Positions 59,831-64,000 of a DNA stretch of 64,000 nt are shown piece by piece. Each line of letters begins with the position of its first letter. Position 1 is the first letter of the stretch. Made by a program: the position numbers and the translations under genes. The notes under the pieces are model-generated. The model did no database searches and was not told the origin of the DNA. It saw only the letters and a list, made by a program, of their open reading frames with translations. Source of the DNA: Pseudodesulfovibrio aespoeensis Aspo-2 (lineage in GTDB: Bacteria > Desulfobacterota > Desulfovibrionia > Desulfovibrionales > Desulfovibrionaceae); the NCBI RefSeq assembly GCF_000176915.2, contig NC_014844.1:2976001-3040000 (forward strand), given 5' to 3'.

Positions 59831-59902
59831 GCACAGGCTATTTTGTGCAAAAAGCACACAACCGGTTGCCGCATATTTGCACATCTGCACAAACCGCGCA
59901 CA
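59831..59902 (+). promoter_or_regulatory. Cluster of GCACA sites, likely activator binding region
   Basis: GCACA occurs at 59831, 59854, 59879, 59887 and 59898. The palindrome TTGTGC-N5-GCACACAA spans 59843-59861. The cluster ends about 45 bp before a sigma-54 promoter, the usual place for enhancer-binding protein sites. Confidence 0.6.
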
Positions 59903-59944
59903 AGACTGCAACGCATGCTCGTTGATTTCATTCATTTTAATTTT

Positions 59945-59960
59945 TGGCACGACTCCTGCA
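59945..59960 (+). promoter_or_regulatory. Sigma-54 promoter of the SHOCT protein gene
   Basis: TGGCACGACTCCTGCA has GG-N10-GC spacing and a complete -24 element, with one change in the -12 (C for T). The predicted start is near 59971, 48 nt before the ATG at 60019. Confidence 0.8.
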
Positions 59961-60018
59961 AATTAGGAGTCACAGAGAGCGGACATCCCGCCCGCCCTTG
60001 AACCGCAACGAGGTCCCG

Positions 60019-60300
60019 ATGAATTTTCTTAGTTCATTTGGCACATGGTGCACCCCCGGAGCGTGGCATGGGATCGGGCACGGCGGCGGGGGCATGTTCG
60101 GGTTGTTCCCCCTGCCTCTGGGGCCGTTCCTGCAGATCGTCCTTGTCGGCTTGCTCGCCTATGTCCTCATGCGGCGGTTCGGAACCTCTGATCCCGCCCC
60201 GGCCAGAGGCCAGTCGCCTGCGGACATTCTCAAGAGGCGGTACGCCCTGGGCGAGCTGGACCAGGAAACATTCGTGCGGATGATGAAAAATCTCGGATAA
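60019..60300 (+). CDS. Small SHOCT-domain membrane protein
   Basis: The protein has 93 residues. A glycine-rich N-terminus (HGIGHGGGGMFG) and one membrane span (about 33-52, PFLQIVLVGLLAYVLMRRF) precede a C-terminal SHOCT motif (PADILKRRYALGELDQETFVRMMKNL, about 67-92), a short oligomerisation helix pair. Such proteins are common near sensory or redox genes; their role is unclear. GAGGTC lies before the ATG. Transcription depends on the sigma-54 promoter 60 nt upstream, so the gene responds to an activator-sensed signal, perhaps the same one as the formate dehydrogenase downstream (inference). A hairpin terminator follows. Confidence 0.8.
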   Translation: MNFLSSFGTWCTPGAWHGIGHGGGGMFGLFPLPLGPFLQIVLVGLLAYVLMRRFGTSDPAPARGQSPADILKRRYALGELDQETFVRMMKNLG

Positions 60301-60343
60301 ATTTCTCAGCAGCGTAGCAGCGCGACACCTCCCCTTGTGAAGA

Positions 60344-60374
60344 GCCCCCTGCCGACCTCAGTCCCGGCAGGGGG
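60344..60374 (+). terminator. Hairpin terminator after the SHOCT gene
   Basis: CCCCCTGCCG and CGGCAGGGGG form a perfect 10-bp stem with a 10-nt loop. The T-tract is short (TTCG), so strength is uncertain. Confidence 0.65.
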
Positions 60375-60465
60375 TTCGCCGTTTCAGGCAGGGAAAAGCC
60401 TTCCGAAGGGCGCCACTGCCCCCCCCTTTGTCGTTGGTCATCTCACCCCGCTTGCGAACACCTCC

Positions 60466-60503
60466 TTTGCATAACTATGCCGCCAGTGGCATAGTTATGC
60501 AAA
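60466..60503. promoter_or_regulatory. Large palindrome made of two nested operator-like dyads
   Basis: TTTGCATAACTATGCC and GGCATAGTTATGCAAA are perfect complements across a 6-nt centre. Each arm also contains its own palindrome, GCATA-N2-TATGC. This looks like a double protein-binding site rather than a simple RNA hairpin. Confidence 0.6.
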
Positions 60504-61170
60504 ACCGTGCCACTGATGGGTCGGCTTGCAATCCTTTCGCTGGGGCATACGGTGAGGCCCAGTCACAGGAGTGCAGACAGGTATGCAGCGCGACACACAC
60601 AGACAGAAACCCGCCATCGGGATCGCCATGGCCGGACCCGCCATCCTTCAGGATGGCGGAGGACCGGTTGGCCGCTCCGTTTGGGATCGGCCTTTCCGTC
60701 GTCCTGCCCAGCGCCTGTCCATGCACATGTCTGATGGAGCCCTGTCCCCGGTAACGGGCCAGTTCGCCCCAGAGGCAGTGGGCCACGAGAACCATCGAAA
60801 CCAGTTCCTCGGGCCGCGCGTCGCGGCCTGGCGACTCTGACTGGTACGCCATGGGAATCAGGTCTGGTCCCCCTCATACACCTCCCCGCAGAGCAGCCGC
60901 CCGGCCCCGCACGCCGCAGCCCCTGCTCCTGGAGACGCCACAGCGCCCAGCGCCAGCTGATTCGACGCCCTCTGATCCGGCTTTCTGGCCGGGCATTCCC
61001 CAATCCACAGCCCTGATACCGCTTCCTTTTTTGCGAACCGTTGCCGGTTCGCGCCTGTCGCGTTTCCCGCATGGCCCTTGGCCGGGAGCGCGCATCTCTT
61101 TGCTTGCGCCTGCCAACCCAGGATGCGTCCCGCCTTCGCGGGGTGTTCGATAACGTCAAAGGAGCATCGA
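60504..61170. other. Long region upstream of the formate dehydrogenase genes
   Basis: No gene is supported on either strand. Several hairpins are visible: CCGCCATCC-TTCA-GGATGGCGG (60638-60659), GCGAACCG-TTGC-CGGTTCGC (about 61031-61050) and CCCGCCTTCGCGGGG near 61127-61142. Either this is a long regulated leader or it hides a small RNA. Confidence 0.4.
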
Positions 61171-61395
61171 ATGTTTTTGTCAACCAGTACAACAGGCACG
61201 CCATCTCCGCAGATTCCCGCACCGCCCCCGTTCTCCGGACTGGGGCATGCGCTGGAGGCAGTTGAAACCATCGCACGGGATATGCGTCCCCAATGGGACA
61301 TCCGCATTGATTGCGAAGTGATCGACATGCTGCCGCTCCCGGCGCACGGCTACGCCCTCCAGCTCTGCCTGGGCCGCGAGATTCGCGGAAGATGA
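61171..61395 (+). CDS. Small protein encoded just ahead of the formate dehydrogenase
   Basis: The protein has 74 residues. A proline-rich N-terminal stretch (TPSPQIPAPPPFSG) is followed by a predicted helix (GHALEAVETIARDM) and a beta-like end (WDIRIDCEVIDMLPLPAHGYALQLCLGREI). It has no signal peptide. AAGGAG lies 7 nt before the ATG, a strong site, and fdhA starts 27 nt after its stop, so it is probably co-transcribed and may help assembly or regulate the enzyme. No family is recognised. Confidence 0.65.
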   Translation: MFLSTSTTGTPSPQIPAPPPFSGLGHALEAVETIARDMRPQWDIRIDCEVIDMLPLPAHGYALQLCLGREIRGR

Positions 61396-61421
61396 CACAA
61401 CCGACAACCCGAGGAGAATCC

Positions 61422-64000
61422 ATGAAAGTCAACAGAAGGCGATTTCTCAAACTGACGGCTGCCACTGCGGTGGCCACGGCCTTTGGCGGGCTGGGCTTCG
61501 TGCCCGACGCCCAGGCGCTCGACAGGGTGGCCATGCTCGGCCCCAAGTGGAGCAGGCAGACGACCAGCATCTGCCCATACTGTGGCGTGGGCTGCGGCCT
61601 GATCGTCAACACCGACCTGAAAACCAAACGCGCCATCAACACCGAGGGCGATCCCGACCACCCCATCAACGAAGGCTCCACCTGCGCCAAGGGCGCGTCC
61701 GTCTGGCAGTTGGCCGAGAACGAGGAACGTCCCAAGCGCCCCCTCTACCGCGCCCCCTACGCCACCGAGTGGAAGGAAGTGTCCTGGGATTGGGCGCTGG
61801 GCGAGATCGCCAAGCGGGTCAAGAAGACGCGTGACGCCACCTTTGCCGTGAAAAACGCCAAGGGCCAGGTGGTCAACCGCTGCGACGGCATCGCCTCGGT
61901 CGGCTCCGCTGCCATCGACAACGAGGAATGTTGGGCCTATCAGGCGATCCTGCGCTCCCTCGGACTGGTCTACGTCGAGCACCAGGCCCGCATCTGCCAC
62001 AGCTCCACCGTGCCGGCCCTGGCCGAGAGCTTTGGCCGCGGGGCCATGACTAACCACTGGAACGACATCGCCAATAGTGACTGCGTCCTGGTCATGGGCA
62101 GCAACGCGGCCGAGAACCACCCCATTTCCTTCAAGTGGGTGACCAAGGCCATGCGCAAGGGCGCCAAGCTCATCAACCTCGACCCGCGCTTCACCCGCAC
62201 CTCGTCCAGGGCGGACCTCCACTGCCATATCCGCGCGGGCACCGATATCGCCATCCTCGGCGGGCTCATCAAGTACATCCTCGACAACGACCTGATCCAG
62301 AAGGATTACGTGCTGACCCACACCAACGCCCCGACCCTCGTGGGCGAAAAGTTTGGCTTTGAGGACGGCCTGTTCACCGGGTTCACCCGCAACGGCGACG
62401 ACAAGGACTACGCAGGCTCCTACAACAAGTCCCTGTGGGCCTTTGACAAGGACGCGGAAGGACTGCCGAGGAAAGACCTCACTCTCAAGCATCCCCGGTG
62501 CGTCATCAACCTGCTCAAAAAACACTACGAGCGCTACGACCTGGACACGGTCTCCTCCGTTTCCGGCGCGGACAAGGCGAGCCTGCTCGAATTCTACAAG
62601 CTCTTCTCGGCCACGGGCAAGCCGGACAAGGCCGGGACCATCATGTACGCCATGGGCTGGACCCAACACACCGTGGGCGTGCAGTACATCCGCACCATGG
62701 CCATGGTCCAGCTGCTTCTGGGCAACATCGGCGTGGCCGGGGGCGGCGTCAACGCCATGCGCGGCGAATCCAATGTCCAGGGGTCCACGGACCACGCCCT
62801 GTTGTGGCACCTCCTGCCCGGCTACCTGGCCACCCCCAATGCGGGTCTCGACTCCTACCAGGCGTATGTGGCGGCCAAGACCCAGCCGCACCTCGACGGG
62901 GCCAAGGATCCCAAGAGCGCGGCTTGGTGGCAGAACTTCCCCAAATACATGGCGAGCTTCCTCACGGCCATGTACCCGGACGCCACGGCGGAGCAGTCCT
63001 ACGCCTGGCTGCCCAAGGCCGAGGACGGCAAGACCTACACCTGGCTCCAGCTCTTTGACGCCATGTCCAAAAGCGAGTTCAAGGGGTTCTTTGCCTGGGG
63101 CATGAATCCGGCCTGCGGCGGTGCCAATGCGGGCAAGAACAGGAAGGCCATGGCCAACCTCGACTGGATGGTCAACGTCAACATCTTCGACAACGAGACC
63201 GGCTCATTCTGGCGCGGTCCGGGCCAGGATCCCAAGAAGATCAAGACCGAGGTCTTCTTCCTGCCCTGCGCCGTGTCCATCGAAAAGGAAGGCTCCATCA
63301 TCAACTCGGGCCGCTGGATGCAGTGGCGCTATCAGGGACCCGACCCCCGCGGCGAATCCAAGACCGACGGCCACATCATGACCGAGCTCTATGACGTGAT
63401 CCGCGCCCTCTACGTCAAGGAGGGCGGCGCGCTCCCCGAGCCGATCAAAAACCTGTCCGTGGACATGTGGAAACAGGGCCACGGCTTTGACGCGCACAAG
63501 GTGGCCAAGCTGATCAACGGCTACTTCACCCGCGACGTGACCATCAAGGACACGACGTACAAGAAGGGGACCCTGGTGCCGAGCTTTGCCCTGCTCCAGG
63601 ACGATGGCTCGACCTCTTCGGGCAACTGGCTCTACTGCAACTCCTACACCGAGAGCGGCAACATGGCCGCGCGCAGAAGCAAGGAGCAGACCGCCGAACA
63701 GGAGAACATCGGCCTGTTCCCCAACTGGGCCTGGTGCTGGCCGGTGAACCGGCGCGTCCTCTACAACCGCGCCTCCTGCGACAGTACCGGCAAGCCGTAT
63801 GCCCCGCAAAAGGCCGTGGTCCAGTGGAACGGCGAGAAATGGATCGGTGACGTGCCCGACGGCGGCTGGGCACCGGGCGAAAAGTACGCCTTCATCATGC
63901 AGGCCGGGGGCCTTGGCCAGCTTTACGGCCCAGGCCGCGAGGACGGTCCCTTCCCGGAACACTACGAACCCATGGAGACGCCCTTCAAGAGCCACAGCTT
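61422..64000 (+). CDS. fdhA: Tat-exported molybdopterin formate dehydrogenase, catalytic subunit (3' end outside window)
   Basis: 859 codons are open to the window edge. A twin-arginine signal (RRRFLKLTAATAVATAFGG, cleaved near AQA) exports the folded enzyme. Cys51, Cys54, Cys58 and Cys88 hold a 4Fe-4S cluster (CPYCGVGCGL...STCAKG). Molybdopterin-binding segments such as SVGSAAIDNEE, MGSNAAENHPISFKW and GGGVNAMRGESNVQGSTDH follow. The residue that is selenocysteine (TGA) in the well-known Desulfovibrio enzymes is Cys192 here (codon TGC at 61995-61997, in QARICHSSTV). His193 follows. It oxidises formate or reduces CO2 in the periplasm with an iron-sulfur subunit expected just downstream. GAGGAG precedes the ATG. 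The Mo or W choice cannot be read from sequence. Confidence 0.93.
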   Translation, partial: MKVNRRRFLKLTAATAVATAFGGLGFVPDAQALDRVAMLGPKWSRQTTSICPYCGVGCGLIVNTDLKTKRAINTEGDPDHPINEGSTCAKGASVWQLAENEERPKRPLYRAPYATEWKEVSWDWALGEIAKRVKKTRDATFAVKNAKGQVVNRCDGIASVGSAAIDNEECWAYQAILRSLGLVYVEHQARICHSSTVPALAESFGRGAMTNHWNDIANSDCVLVMGSNAAENHPISFKWVTKAMRKGAKLINLDPRFTRTSSRADLHCHIRAGTDIAILGGLIKYILDNDLIQKDYVLTHTNAPTLVGEKFGFEDGLFTGFTRNGDDKDYAGSYNKSLWAFDKDAEGLPRKDLTLKHPRCVINLLKKHYERYDLDTVSSVSGADKASLLEFYKLFSATGKPDKAGTIMYAMGWTQHTVGVQYIRTMAMVQLLLGNIGVAGGGVNAMRGESNVQGSTDHALLWHLLPGYLATPNAGLDSYQAYVAAKTQPHLDGAKDPKSAAWWQNFPKYMASFLTAMYPDATAEQSYAWLPKAEDGKTYTWLQLFDAMSKSEFKGFFAWGMNPACGGANAGKNRKAMANLDWMVNVNIFDNETGSFWRGPGQDPKKIKTEVFFLPCAVSIEKEGSIINSGRWMQWRYQGPDPRGESKTDGHIMTELYDVIRALYVKEGGALPEPIKNLSVDMWKQGHGFDAHKVAKLINGYFTRDVTIKDTTYKKGTLVPSFALLQDDGSTSSGNWLYCNSYTESGNMAARRSKEQTAEQENIGLFPNWAWCWPVNRRVLYNRASCDSTGKPYAPQKAVVQWNGEKWIGDVPDGGWAPGEKYAFIMQAGGLGQLYGPGREDGPFPEHYEPMETPFKSHS

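Noticed and set aside
60498-60513. Sigma-54-like sequence TGGCACGGTTTTGCA on the minus strand beside the large palindrome
   Set aside because: The GG-GC spacing is 9 nt, whereas sigma-54 promoters require 10; no gene follows on that strand.
60719-60760. Short plus-strand peptide MHMSDGALSP resembling the start of cobalt/nickel transporter CbiM
   Set aside because: The likeness stops after about a dozen residues, the following sequence has no membrane spans in any frame, and there is no ribosome site. Chance or an unprovable remnant.
60563-61735. 390-codon minus-strand ORF upstream of and overlapping fdhA
   Set aside because: It overlaps the certain start of fdhA and the 74-residue gene, and shows low-complexity composition with no recognisable domain.
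61422-64000. Expectation of an in-frame TGA (selenocysteine) and SECIS in the formate dehydrogenase
   Set aside because: The reading frame is open throughout and the equivalent codon is TGC; no recoding is needed.

Overview
The window looks like chromosome from a GC-rich, anaerobic sulfate reducer of the Desulfovibrionaceae, probably Pseudodesulfovibrio or a close relative. The grounds are the overall gene content, an orp-like Mrp/NifX/sigma-54 regulator group, hydrogenase maturation genes (hypA, hypB), a periplasmic (Tat) formate dehydrogenase closely resembling the Desulfovibrio type, several -24/-12 promoters and high GC. The genus is an inference; the family is fairly secure.

Layout. 1-3.1 kb: the end of a hemolysin III-type membrane protein, a sigma-54 promoter with a short hairpin transcript, an RRM RNA-binding protein and a DUF697 membrane protein with a histone-H1-like tail. 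3.1-7.1 kb (minus strand): Mrp-type Fe-S carrier ATPase, a NifX-like protein behind a sigma-54 promoter, a PAS-AAA+ sigma-54 activator, hypB and hypA. 7.3-10.2 kb: a CHASE4-type histidine kinase and ribB under an FMN riboswitch. 10.3-13.8 kb (minus): two peptide-type ABC permeases, a GNAT acetyltransferase and an alginate-lyase-like protein, all overlapping by 4 nt. 14-16.6 kb: tRNA-Ala, a lipoprotein polysaccharide deacetylase, an AT-rich insert bounded by a 34-bp direct repeat, and tRNA-Pro. 16.6-26 kb: mixed housekeeping genes (amrS, purM, rlmD, an XRE regulator, a DUF3108 protein, a CBS protein, an HD-GYP protein, pyk).

26.2-43.3 kb is a complete division and cell wall (dcw) cluster in the order mraZ-rsmH-ftsL-ftsI-murE-murF-mraY-murD-ftsW-murG-murC-murB-ftsQ-ftsA-ftsZ, mostly translationally coupled, without ddl, and preceded by a row of MraZ-type boxes. 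A B12-type radical SAM protein follows.

45.1-52.3 kb is an accessory island. It contains three copies of a long palindrome-bearing repeat. Two of these are split at the same place by near-identical IS110-family elements in opposite orientation, and one is also hit by an IS3-family element. Between the mobile elements lies an AT-rich two-gene unit, TcmP plus its three-Cys-motif (DUF5131, Gp37/Gp68) partner, of unknown function. This is the best candidate here for an undescribed system.

52.4-59.7 kb (mostly minus) holds glyA and the lipid synthesis cluster yceD-rpmF-plsX-fabH-fabG-acpP-fabF, with rpmB divergent. 59.8-64 kb contains a sigma-54 promoter with repeated upstream sites before a small SHOCT membrane protein, a large palindrome, a small gene, and the 5' 2.6 kb of a Tat-exported formate dehydrogenase. 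That enzyme has cysteine (TGC) at the position where the Desulfovibrio enzymes usually have selenocysteine.
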